Positions 31,311 to 39,221 of a stretch of DNA of 64,000 bases are shown here, in pieces. Each line of letters starts with the position of its first letter. Within the stretch, counting starts at the first letter, position 1. The notes beneath the pieces are model-generated. The model searched no databases, had not been told where the DNA came from, and saw only the letters and a program-made list of their open reading frames with translations. The translations under genes were made by a program, and so were the position numbers. Source of the DNA: Pseudoxanthomonas composti (GTDB taxonomy: Bacteria; Pseudomonadota; Gammaproteobacteria; Xanthomonadales; Xanthomonadaceae); the NCBI RefSeq assembly GCF_004122095.1, contig NZ_SAWZ01000010.1:62001-126000 (forward strand). Reading direction: 5' to 3'.

Positions 31311-33734
31311 TCAGAACGTGTACCGGACCCGGCCGTAGTAATACGCGCCGTTGCTGCCGATCGGCGAGAGCACGTCGTAGGGCAGGTTGCCGAAGTAGTA
31401 GATGTCCTCGTTGGACTTGTCCGGGTACTGGTCGGTAAGGTTCTGGCCACCCACCGCCACGCTCCACTTCGGCGTGATGCGGTACTCCACCTCCGCATCC
31501 AGCTGGTACTCGGCGCTGTAGGTCTGGCGCGGGACGTAGCCGCCGCCGAAGTCGAACACGCGCGTGGCCTTGCCGTGTCGGGTCAGGCGCGACTGCAGCG
31601 ACCACTGCGCATTGCTCCAGCTAGCGGCGATGGCCGCGCGCGTGCGCGGGGTGGCCTCGGTCAGGGTGTTGCTCTCCTCCAGGCCGAACAGCACGTAGTC
31701 CGGGTCCAGCGCCAGCAGCTGGCCCGGGGTGGCCACGATGTTCTGCAGCTCGGTCTTGGCGTAGCTCCAGGTGCCGGTGAGCAGGAGCTCCCCATCGCCC
31801 AGCGCGTGGCGCCAGTTGCCGACGAACTCGGCACCGCGCGTGCGCGTATCGGCCGCGTTGATGAAGTAGCTGGCGCTCTGCACGCCGCTGACGCCGAAGT
31901 TGTCCTGCACGAAGCTGGTCAAGGCCGGCCCGCTGATGTCCTCGGACAAGGCGACGCGGTCGTCGATCTCGATCTGGAACAGGTCCAGCGACAGGTCGAA
32001 GTGCTCGCCCAGGCGACTGGTGAAACCCAGGCTGTAGTTCAGCGACTTCTCCGGCTTGAGATCGCTGGCCCCCAGCGCGCGCGCGATGGGGTTGTTGACC
32101 GACAACAGCCGGCCCTGGGTCAGGCGGCCGGCAGCGTCGTAGCCGGTGGAGGTGGCCTCGTAGCCGATCTGGCTCAGGGACGGGGCACGGAAGTTGTTGG
32201 AGACCGCGCCACGCAGCGCGAAGGCCGGGGCGAATTCATAGCGCGCGGCCAGCTTGCCGGTCCATTGGCCGCCGAAGTCCTGGTAGTGCTCGTAGCGCAC
32301 GGCCGCATCGGTGGAGAGCCGCTCGCCGAACTGGCTGGAGACGTTGCCGTAGGCGCTGACCACATTGCGCGACAGGTCGGCCTCGTCCTGCGGGGTCAGG
32401 CCGCCACCGGCCTGCGAGCCGGTCGGGCGATCGGTGTAGGGGCCTGCGGCGTAGCTGGCCGGGTCGCCGGCGCCGGTCTGGTACTGCTCGCGGCGCAGCT
32501 CCACGCCGGTGCCCAGGGTGTGGGTGGCGCCGCCGGCGTCGAAGACCCGGCTCAGGTCCAGGTTGGCCACGGTCTGGTCGAAGGCGTAGTCGCCGGTCTT
32601 GAAGCGCGTCGGGCTGTCCGGGCCGAGCGAGGCATTGAGCGAGTTCTTCAGCCGGTAGGTGAAGTCGTTGCGGCCGTAGTCCAGGCTGGCGTCGTAGGCC
32701 CAGCTGCCCCACTGGCCGCGGGCGCCGGCCACGGCCTGGGTGTCGCGGTTCTCGCCCAGCGAGATGGGGCGGTAGCCGTTGGGATACACCTGCGGCCAGT
32801 TGGAGGCACCTTCCGGATAGCGGAAATAGTTGGCGCCCTGGGTGTCGCGCTGGTTGAAGGTGCCGAAGAAGTAGAACTCGCCGCTCTGGCCGAATGGCAG
32901 CTTGCCGTTGAGCCAGGCGTTCAGGCCCTTGGTGGCGCCATCGCCCAGCACGTAGTTGCGCTGGCCCTGCACGGCCAGGTTGGCATCGGTCTGTTCCCAC
33001 GGCGGGATCTGATCGAAGCCGGCGCGGTTGGTCGCCTCGCGGTTCTTCAGCTCCAGGCCGACGCGGAAGAAGCCGCCGTCATCGCCCAGGCGCGTGCCGA
33101 CCTTGCCGCTGACGAAGCTGGTCTGGCCGTCGGTAACGGTGCGGTCGATCGGCTCGACGTCGGTGTGGTGCGCGCCGAAGCTGGCTTCCCAGGCCCCGCC
33201 CTCCGGGACATCGTCCAGGATCACGTTGATCACCCCGGCCACGGCATCGGAGCCGTACTGGGCGCCGGCGCCATCGCGCAGCACCTCGATGCGCTTGATC
33301 GCGCTGATCGGGATGGCGTTGAAGTCCACCGGGGTGGTGCCCTTGCCGATCTTGCTGTCGGTGTTGACCAGGGCCGAGACGTGGCGGCGCTTGCCGTTGA
33401 CCAGCACCAGCACCTGGTCGGGGGACAGGCCGCGCAGCTGCGCGGCGCGCACGTGGTCGGCGCCGCCGGAGTTGGACTGGCGCGGGAAGTTGAACGAGGG
33501 CAGCAGGTTCTGCAGCGCGCTGCCCAGCTCGCCATTGACCACGCCGGCCCGGCGCAGATCCTCGGCAGTCAGCACATCCACCGGCGAGGTCGACTCCAGC
33601 ACCGTGCGGTCGGCCGCGCGCGTGCCGGTGACGATCACCGTATCCAGGTTGGTCGCCGCTTCCTGGGCATGGGCGGGCAGGGACAGGCTGGCGGCAATGG
33701 CCAGGCCAAGCGGGGCAAGGGCGAAACGGGACAT
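31311..33734 (-). CDS. TonB-dependent outer-membrane receptor
   Basis: An 807-residue receptor. A signal peptide (cut near AHA/QEAA) is followed by a TonB-box-like region (DTVIVTGTR), the plug domain (about 45-180, with RGLSPDQVLVLVNGKRRH and GAGAQYGSDAVAGVINVIL) and a beta-barrel ending in phenylalanine (VRYTF). This subtype is common in Xanthomonadaceae; the substrate is not evident and no transport genes flank it. The gene converges on the cyclase gene across the repeat-rich gap. It starts about 200 bp from the divergent DUF3574 gene. Confidence 0.93.
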   Translation of the reverse strand: MSRFALAPLGLAIAASLSLPAHAQEAATNLDTVIVTGTRAADRTVLESTSPVDVLTAEDLRRAGVVNGELGSALQNLLPSFNFPRQSNSGGADHVRAAQLRGLSPDQVLVLVNGKRRHVSALVNTDSKIGKGTTPVDFNAIPISAIKRIEVLRDGAGAQYGSDAVAGVINVILDDVPEGGAWEASFGAHHTDVEPIDRTVTDGQTSFVSGKVGTRLGDDGGFFRVGLELKNREATNRAGFDQIPPWEQTDANLAVQGQRNYVLGDGATKGLNAWLNGKLPFGQSGEFYFFGTFNQRDTQGANYFRYPEGASNWPQVYPNGYRPISLGENRDTQAVAGARGQWGSWAYDASLDYGRNDFTYRLKNSLNASLGPDSPTRFKTGDYAFDQTVANLDLSRVFDAGGATHTLGTGVELRREQYQTGAGDPASYAAGPYTDRPTGSQAGGGLTPQDEADLSRNVVSAYGNVSSQFGERLSTDAAVRYEHYQDFGGQWTGKLAARYEFAPAFALRGAVSNNFRAPSLSQIGYEATSTGYDAAGRLTQGRLLSVNNPIARALGASDLKPEKSLNYSLGFTSRLGEHFDLSLDLFQIEIDDRVALSEDISGPALTSFVQDNFGVSGVQSASYFINAADTRTRGAEFVGNWRHALGDGELLLTGTWSYAKTELQNIVATPGQLLALDPDYVLFGLEESNTLTEATPRTRAAIAASWSNAQWSLQSRLTRHGKATRVFDFGGGYVPRQTYSAEYQLDAEVEYRITPKWSVAVGGQNLTDQYPDKSNEDIYYFGNLPYDVLSPIGSNGAYYYGRVRYTF

Positions 33735-33934
33735 GCAACGGCTCCGGTGTGCAGGGTGGGGTCCCGGAGAACTAATCCATTACATTCATCCGGATGGAGC
33801 GATATATTATCCCGCCGTTAATTGTTGGGCCACTGCCTGACTCATGACGGAGGCGAATAAGACAATGCGCACCGGCCATGACCCGCGGCGGCGCGCCTGG
33901 CCCATCCTCCCGTCCCCACACCCCGGAGTCTTCC

Positions 33935-34414
33935 ATGATGTTTCGACCCCTGCTGCTGGCCTCGCTGCTGGCGCTCGGTGCCTGCACCACCACGCCTGCG
34001 ACCCGCGCACCGGCGGCCGCCACCGCCACCGCCACCCTGCAGGGCGACGCGTTGCGCCCGGCCCAGGCGGGCGGCTGGGTGCGCAGCGAGCTGTACTTCG
34101 GCGTGGGCGAGGAAAGCGGCGCAGCCGACCGTCCGCAGACCGAGGGCATCAGCGACGAGAAGTGGCGCGCTTTCCTGGACAAGGAGGTGACGCCGCGCTT
34201 TCCCGATGGCCTGACCGTGTTCGATGCCTACGGCCAGTGGCTGTTCCGCGGCGCGGCCGAACCCAACCGCCTGAAGACCAAGGTGCTGGTGGTATTGCAC
34301 GAGGACAGCCCCAAGCGCCGCGCCGACATCGAGGCCATTCGCCTGGCATGGAAGCAGGCCACCGGCCACCAGTCGGTGCTGTGGTCGCGGCAGCCGGTCG
34401 ACGTCTCATTCTGA
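33935..34414 (+). CDS. DUF3574 lipoprotein
   Basis: A 159-residue secreted lipoprotein. The signal peptide MMFRPLLLASLLALGAC ends with a clear lipobox (LGAC). The DUF3574 core is recognisable: SELYFGVGEESG, ISDEKWRAFLDKEVTPRFPDGLTVFDAYGQW and TKVLVVLHED. Function is unknown. GGAG lies 6 bp before the ATG at 33935 (a second ATG follows directly). Its stop overlaps the next gene by one base (TGATG), so the pair is likely coupled. Confidence 0.82.
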   Translation: MMFRPLLLASLLALGACTTTPATRAPAAATATATLQGDALRPAQAGGWVRSELYFGVGEESGAADRPQTEGISDEKWRAFLDKEVTPRFPDGLTVFDAYGQWLFRGAAEPNRLKTKVLVVLHEDSPKRRADIEAIRLAWKQATGHQSVLWSRQPVDVSF

Positions 34415-35265
34415 TGCGCGCCCGCTGCGCGGCTTGCCTGGCGCTGCTGCTGGCCCTGCGCCTGCACGCGGCCGCGGCGGCGGCCGACACGATGCGTGTG
34501 GAGATCGAGCCGGGCCGCCAGGCCGAGGTCGCCATCACCCCGGAAGGCCGCGTCCAGGTGCGTTTCCTCCCCGGCGATGCGATGCAGGTGCTGCAGGCGC
34601 CGGTGGAGGATTGGGATGGCCAGGTGGCGCTGGGCCATGACGACTACGACTTCGACGGCCGGCAGGACTTGGTGCTGTCCGCCACGCTGGGCCAGGTGAA
34701 CCTGGCCAACGTGGTCTATCGCTTCGATCCGGCGCGGCAACGCTTTGGCCTGCTGGAGGTGCCGACCAATGCACCCACCAGCTGCGAGGGCTTCTGGGCG
34801 CTGCTGCCGGACGCGGCCACGCGCACCTTGACCAGCAGCTGTCGCGGCGGTCCGATGTGGTACACGGACGTGTACCGCTATACCGACGATGGTCAGCTCT
34901 ACGTCTACCAGTCGCAGCAGCTGCTGGAGCAGCTCGCGTTCCCGCCGTTGGAGCTTCCCTCCGATGACCAGGACGATGCGCTGCCGTTGTCGCGCTGGAC
35001 GACCTACGACGCCCACGGCCGCGTCCTGCACCGGTTCCTGGGCCAGACGCCGCAGGCCGGCGCCACCGCGACCGTGGCGGTGTCGGAAATGGCGTTGTAC
35101 GACGCGCCGCGCGCAGGCCGCGCCCGGCGCATGCTGCGTGCGGGCGAGCGCGTGGAACTGCTCGATCTCGATGATGGGGGCACCTGGCTGCAGGTCCGCC
35201 ATGGGGGCCCTGGGCGTGCCGCGATCAGCGGCTGGCTCAGGCTCGATCCGCTGCAGACCCCTTAG
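34414..35265 (+). CDS. Secreted XAC2610-like protein with C-terminal SH3-like domain
   Basis: A 283-residue protein with a signal peptide (about 1-25). A calcium-loop-like DYDFDGRQDL (77-86) sits in a region resembling XAC2610 of Xanthomonas citri, a small beta-propeller inhibitor of a peptidoglycan hydrolase delivered by a type IV secretion system. The C-terminal 60 residues (ALYDAPRAGRARRMLRAGERVELLDL...GWLRLD) look like a bacterial SH3 domain. The resemblance was judged by eye. If right, it may bind or inhibit cell-wall enzymes in the periplasm. It is translationally coupled to the DUF3574 lipoprotein. Confidence 0.55.
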   Translation: MRARCAACLALLLALRLHAAAAAADTMRVEIEPGRQAEVAITPEGRVQVRFLPGDAMQVLQAPVEDWDGQVALGHDDYDFDGRQDLVLSATLGQVNLANVVYRFDPARQRFGLLEVPTNAPTSCEGFWALLPDAATRTLTSSCRGGPMWYTDVYRYTDDGQLYVYQSQQLLEQLAFPPLELPSDDQDDALPLSRWTTYDAHGRVLHRFLGQTPQAGATATVAVSEMALYDAPRAGRARRMLRAGERVELLDLDDGGTWLQVRHGGPGRAAISGWLRLDPLQTP

Positions 35266-35349
35266 ACAGGCCTGCGCTATCGAAAGATGGCTTTTCTGTC
35301 AGGCGCCAAGGCGACATGATCGGCGGACCCCCATCACACTTCCCCTCCC

Positions 35350-35838
35350 ATGCCTGCCGACAGCCCGCTGCAACGCTGTGCCTTCGAAATCCGCCAGGAC
35401 GACCTGACGACAGAGCCGGTCCGCGCGCTGCTGGCCTATCACCTACGGCAGATGCATGAGAACTCGCCGGCCGGCAGTGTCTTCGCGCTGGACCTGTCGG
35501 GCCTGCAGGCGCCGGAGGTCACGGTGTGGAGTGCCTGGCAGGGCCAGGCGCTGGCCGCGGTCGGTGCGTTGAAACAGCTGGGCGATGGCGCGGCCGAACT
35601 CAAGTCCATGCGCACCCATCCGGACTTCCTGCGCCAGGGCGCGGCGGCGGCGATCCTGGAGCACATCATCGCCCAGGCACGGGCGCAGGGGCTGCGCCGC
35701 CTGAGCCTGGAGACCGGCAGCGGCCCGGCCTTCGAGCCCGCGCTGGCGCTGTACCAACGCCGCGGCTTCGCCAGCGGCCCGGCGTTCTCCGACTATGTCG
35801 CCAGCGACTTCAATCAGTTCCTGCACTTGTCCTTGTGA
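35350..35838 (+). CDS. GNAT-family N-acetyltransferase
   Basis: A 162-residue GNAT protein. The acetyl-CoA-binding motif A is visible as MRTHPDFLRQGAAAAILEHII (with the R/Q-x-x-G-x-A pyrophosphate loop degenerate as RQGAAA), followed by LSLETGS and the motif-B YQRRGF. It resembles the small-molecule acetyltransferases of the YhhY/YsnE type; substrate unknown. The ATG at 35350 follows a CCCTCCC stretch without a good ribosome site. A 10-bp hairpin separates it from the convergent receptor gene. Confidence 0.85.
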   Translation: MPADSPLQRCAFEIRQDDLTTEPVRALLAYHLRQMHENSPAGSVFALDLSGLQAPEVTVWSAWQGQALAAVGALKQLGDGAAELKSMRTHPDFLRQGAAAAILEHIIAQARAQGLRRLSLETGSGPAFEPALALYQRRGFASGPAFSDYVASDFNQFLHLSL

Positions 35839-35839
35839 G

Positions 35840-35866
35840 GCCCCCGGCCGGGTCGCGGCCGGGGGC
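35840..35866. terminator. Bidirectional GC-rich hairpin between GNAT and receptor genes
   Basis: GCCCCCGGCC (35840-35849) pairs exactly with GGCCGGGGGC (35857-35866) around a 7-base loop. It fills the 34-bp gap between two converging genes. There is no T-run on either side. Confidence 0.5.
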
Positions 35867-35872
35867 GGATGC

Positions 35873-38800
35873 TCAGAAGTCGTAGGAGACCGAGAGCCGT
35901 AGCGCCCGCGGCGCCTGCCGAATGGTCACGGTCTGGAACAGCGGGTTGTTGGGGCTGGCATCGCTGCTGGGCGAGTTCTGCGCGAAGGCGTAGCGCTGCA
36001 ACGCTGCCTGCTGGTCGAACGCGTTGAACAGGCTGGCGGTGAAGGCCAGGCGGTGCGCGGCGAAGGCCGGCGTCCAGGTCACCCCCAGATCCAGCTGCGT
36101 CATCCAGGGCATGCGTCCTTGCTTGCCGGGCGGCGAAGGCTCGCCGTTGCAGAAGTGGTAGACGCTGCCATAGCCAAGCGGATCCAGTTGCTCGGTGCCG
36201 TAGTAGCTGAGGCAGTGCCTAGGCGTTCCCGAGATCGCCGCGAAGTTGGCCGAGACCAGCCACTCCGGCGAGAAGGTGTAATAGCCGTAAAGCTTGAGCT
36301 GGTGGGTATGGTCGTTGTTCTGCGGACCGTTGGTGTGCTCCATGATGGTCCAGTTGTCCCAGTCGTAGCTGGTGGACGTGCCGCCCTGGCTGGCATCGGA
36401 ACGGACCTGTCCTTCGGTATTGCCATAGCTGCGCGAGAAGACGTAGCTGGCCTTGCCGTACCAGTTGTCGGCCACCGGGTGTTCCAGCACCGCTTCCAGG
36501 CTGTAGTACTTGCGGATCAGCTGCTGGCGGAAGCCCAGTGCGTCGTTGCTCATCGTAAAGTCGAAATAGCGACCGTCGCTATCGACCATGGTGAAGGTGT
36601 TGGAGCGTCCCGGGTTGATCAGGTAACAGCTGTTGTAGTTGACCACGTCGTGCCCGGCGGCGTTGGCCGCTTCCACGACCTGCCACATCGAGCAGAAGTC
36701 GTCGATGGCGTTGCGCAGGTTGCGAAACGTGCCTTTGACGCCCCAGACCCAGTCGCTGCCCAGGGTTTTCTCCAGGCCCAGGATGTATTCGTCCTGATAC
36801 TCCGGCTCCAGGTTGCGCGCCGTGGCCGTCTTCGGGTCTGGCGCCTGTCCGAACTGGTTGAGCGCTGAGTACTCCTCGGAGATGGTGGTCAGCCCGGTCG
36901 GGGATCCGTCGGCGGCAATGCCCGAGTAGGTGTAGAGCTGGGTGGTGTTGTAGAAGCCGGCGGCGACAAGCAACCCGGGGTTCAACGGCAGGCCCAGGTA
37001 GTAGCGGCCCGCATTGGCGTAGACCTTGAAGCTCGAATCGCCATGCACATCCCAGGCCGCGCCAAGCCGCGGCGCCCACTGCGGCTTGGTCTGGCGGATG
37101 TAGGGCACGCCATCGGAGTTGTAGTTGGTGAACTGGTCGTTGCGCAGGCCCAGGCTCAGCAACAGGGTATCGCCCACCCGCCACTTGTCCTCCAGGTACT
37201 GCGCCTTCTGCGAAGAGCTGACCGAGGTGATGCCGCTCCAGGTGTTGCGCTGGACGTAATAGCCCTGGGCGCCGTTGGGGAAGTTGGCGACCGCGCCGAT
37301 GCCGTGGGAGGCATCAAGCGGCAGGCTGGGGTCATCGGCGCGTTGATAGACCCACACGTAGCCTGGACCTGGCGCCCGGCCGCCCTGGTCGATGGCCTCC
37401 GAGCGGATGTTGTCGATGCCGGCGCTGAGCGTGTGATCGCCCAGCACCCAGGTCAGGTCCAGGCGCAGGTTGCTGGACTGGTTGCCGCGGTCGGGCTCGG
37501 TGATGTCGCTCTGGACCTGGTTGTTGAAGATCGGGCTGCCACCGTTGTAGGCCGGGTTCTGATAGGTCCAGTTGTCCACGCGCGCCACGCCCGGGTCGTA
37601 GTCCGGCGGCTGGGCCTGGTACATCTTGGTGTCCATCTCGCCGTACGTTGCGGTCAAGGTCAGCGCATCGGTCAGATAGCCGGTATAGCGGGCGACCCAC
37701 ATGTCGCCGCCATGCTCGGTATCGCCGTTGCGGTAGAGCAGGTCCTTGCGCTGGAAGGTGTCGTAGTCGTAGCCATAGACGTTGCTGCTGGTCTGGTACT
37801 TGTCGCGCACGCCCGTCAGTTCGAGCATGTGGTTGTCGGTGATGTTCCAGTTCACCTTGGCGTAGCCGCGGGGCATCTTGGTCGTGGTGCGCACGTAGTT
37901 GCCGCCGCTGTCCAGCGTGTTGGTGCTGCCCCCCCAGTTGCGTTGCAGTTCCCCGGCGGCGAAGAAGAACAGGTGGTCCTTGACGATGGGGCCGCCGGCG
38001 TAGAGGGACATGGTGTAGTCGTCGGTTCGACTGGCGCCGTTGTAGAGGTAAAGATCGCCTGCCAACGGCGAGTCCGGCACGCCGTTGGCGTAGTGCGAGT
38101 TCTTCGCCGTCGCGCGGCCCCAGTCGGGCTGCCAAAGCACCTGCGCCCCGTAGTGCCATGCATTGGTGCCATGCTTGCCGATGGCATTGATCACACCGCC
38201 ATCGGAGCGGCCGAACTGCGCGCTGTAGCCGCCGGTATAGACCTCCTGCTGGTCGATCGCGCCATAGGGCAGGGTCAGGCCGCCGGCCGTGTTGAGGGGG
38301 TCGGTCGTGTTGAAGCCGTTGATGTAGTAGGCGTTCTCGGTGGGCGAGGAGCCGCCAAAACTCACCAGTTCTTTCCCGGTGTCGCTGCGGAAGCCACCAC
38401 TGTTGGCGACCACGCCCGGCGCCAGCCTGGCGATGTCTTCGGCATTGCGGGCCAGCGGCAGACGCGCGAGTTGCTCGGCGGTGATGACCGTGCGCGAATC
38501 GACCGAGGAACTGTCGATGGCAGGCACGGTGGCGGCGGAGACCTTGACCGCCGCCAGATCGGTGGCGGTACTGGAGAAGGACACTTCGGTGGCCACGCCC
38601 ACCTTGACCAGCACCTGCTGGCGGCTGCCCACGTCCACACCATCGCGCGTCACCGTCACCGTGTACTGACCTACCGGCAGCGCCGGCGAGCGATAGCGTC
38701 CGTCGGCCTCGACCGGGATATCGCGGCCGGCACCGGTGGCGCTCTGGATGTGGATGACCGTGCCGGCCTGGGCCTGGCCGAACAGGGTGCCAGTGGTGGA

Positions 38801-38881
38801 CTGGGCAAGCGCCGACGGCGCGACGGACAGCATGAGGGCCAACCCGAGGGCCTGCGCCAGGGTTGAACGGGTGGGGGACAT
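35873..38881 (-). CDS. Oar-like TonB-dependent receptor with N-terminal CarboxypepD_reg domain
   Basis: A 1002-residue outer-membrane receptor. Signal peptide to about residue 27 (SALA/QST), then a carboxypeptidase-regulatory-like fold (about 30-110: AGRDIPVEADGRYRSPALPVGQYTVTVTRDG), plug domain (about 130-260) and a large beta-barrel ending in LRLSVSYDF. Oar-type receptors are linked with uptake of peptides or other large substrates. The start at 38881 has GGAG about 10 bp upstream on its strand. It is divergent from an alpha-amino-acid-ester-hydrolase-like gene; the shared 340-bp region carries LacI-type palindromes, suggesting coordinate control. Confidence 0.92.
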   Translation of the reverse strand: MSPTRSTLAQALGLALMLSVAPSALAQSTTGTLFGQAQAGTVIHIQSATGAGRDIPVEADGRYRSPALPVGQYTVTVTRDGVDVGSRQQVLVKVGVATEVSFSSTATDLAAVKVSAATVPAIDSSSVDSRTVITAEQLARLPLARNAEDIARLAPGVVANSGGFRSDTGKELVSFGGSSPTENAYYINGFNTTDPLNTAGGLTLPYGAIDQQEVYTGGYSAQFGRSDGGVINAIGKHGTNAWHYGAQVLWQPDWGRATAKNSHYANGVPDSPLAGDLYLYNGASRTDDYTMSLYAGGPIVKDHLFFFAAGELQRNWGGSTNTLDSGGNYVRTTTKMPRGYAKVNWNITDNHMLELTGVRDKYQTSSNVYGYDYDTFQRKDLLYRNGDTEHGGDMWVARYTGYLTDALTLTATYGEMDTKMYQAQPPDYDPGVARVDNWTYQNPAYNGGSPIFNNQVQSDITEPDRGNQSSNLRLDLTWVLGDHTLSAGIDNIRSEAIDQGGRAPGPGYVWVYQRADDPSLPLDASHGIGAVANFPNGAQGYYVQRNTWSGITSVSSSQKAQYLEDKWRVGDTLLLSLGLRNDQFTNYNSDGVPYIRQTKPQWAPRLGAAWDVHGDSSFKVYANAGRYYLGLPLNPGLLVAAGFYNTTQLYTYSGIAADGSPTGLTTISEEYSALNQFGQAPDPKTATARNLEPEYQDEYILGLEKTLGSDWVWGVKGTFRNLRNAIDDFCSMWQVVEAANAAGHDVVNYNSCYLINPGRSNTFTMVDSDGRYFDFTMSNDALGFRQQLIRKYYSLEAVLEHPVADNWYGKASYVFSRSYGNTEGQVRSDASQGGTSTSYDWDNWTIMEHTNGPQNNDHTHQLKLYGYYTFSPEWLVSANFAAISGTPRHCLSYYGTEQLDPLGYGSVYHFCNGEPSPPGKQGRMPWMTQLDLGVTWTPAFAAHRLAFTASLFNAFDQQAALQRYAFAQNSPSSDASPNNPLFQTVTIRQAPRALRLSVSYDF

Positions 38882-39052
38882 GAGTGCGTTTCTCCGGGAA
38901 GTGAGGGTGCGCGCCACCGCACCGGCCCGGGTGCGGGCCAGTGACATGGCGGATGGTGCGGGTCGAAAAAAAGCGGTCCTGCGACGCGCCGCGCGCGGCA
39001 CGTTCCTGCAGGGTCATGCGACTGCAGACGTCCCTATCGGTCCTAGCCCCGG

Positions 39053-39141
39053 ACTGACAAAGCTGTCAGTCGTGTCATCTTTCTATCAGCCTGCAAACGT
39101 TTTCACAACAGTTTCATGTAAGCTCGATGTAACCGCTTCCA
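39053..39141. promoter_or_regulatory. Divergent control region with LacI-type palindromes
   Basis: The 340-bp gap between the receptor and the hydrolase (38882-39221) contains a 7-bp dyad ACTGACA-AAGC-TGTCAGT (39053-39070), a 14-bp near-palindrome TGCAAACGTTTTCA (39092-39105, one mismatched pair) typical of LacI/GalR-family operators with a central CG, and a weaker one, TGTAACCGCTTCCA (39128-39141). No LacI gene lies in the window. Assignment to a regulator family is inferred from the pattern only. Confidence 0.5.
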
Positions 39142-39221
39142 CTCCCGCCCAGCCTGAGGCTCCGGTTTTTGCATCAGGCAGATCTAAGGCGGTCTTTAAA
39201 CCCGTGACTCGGAGCTGTGCG

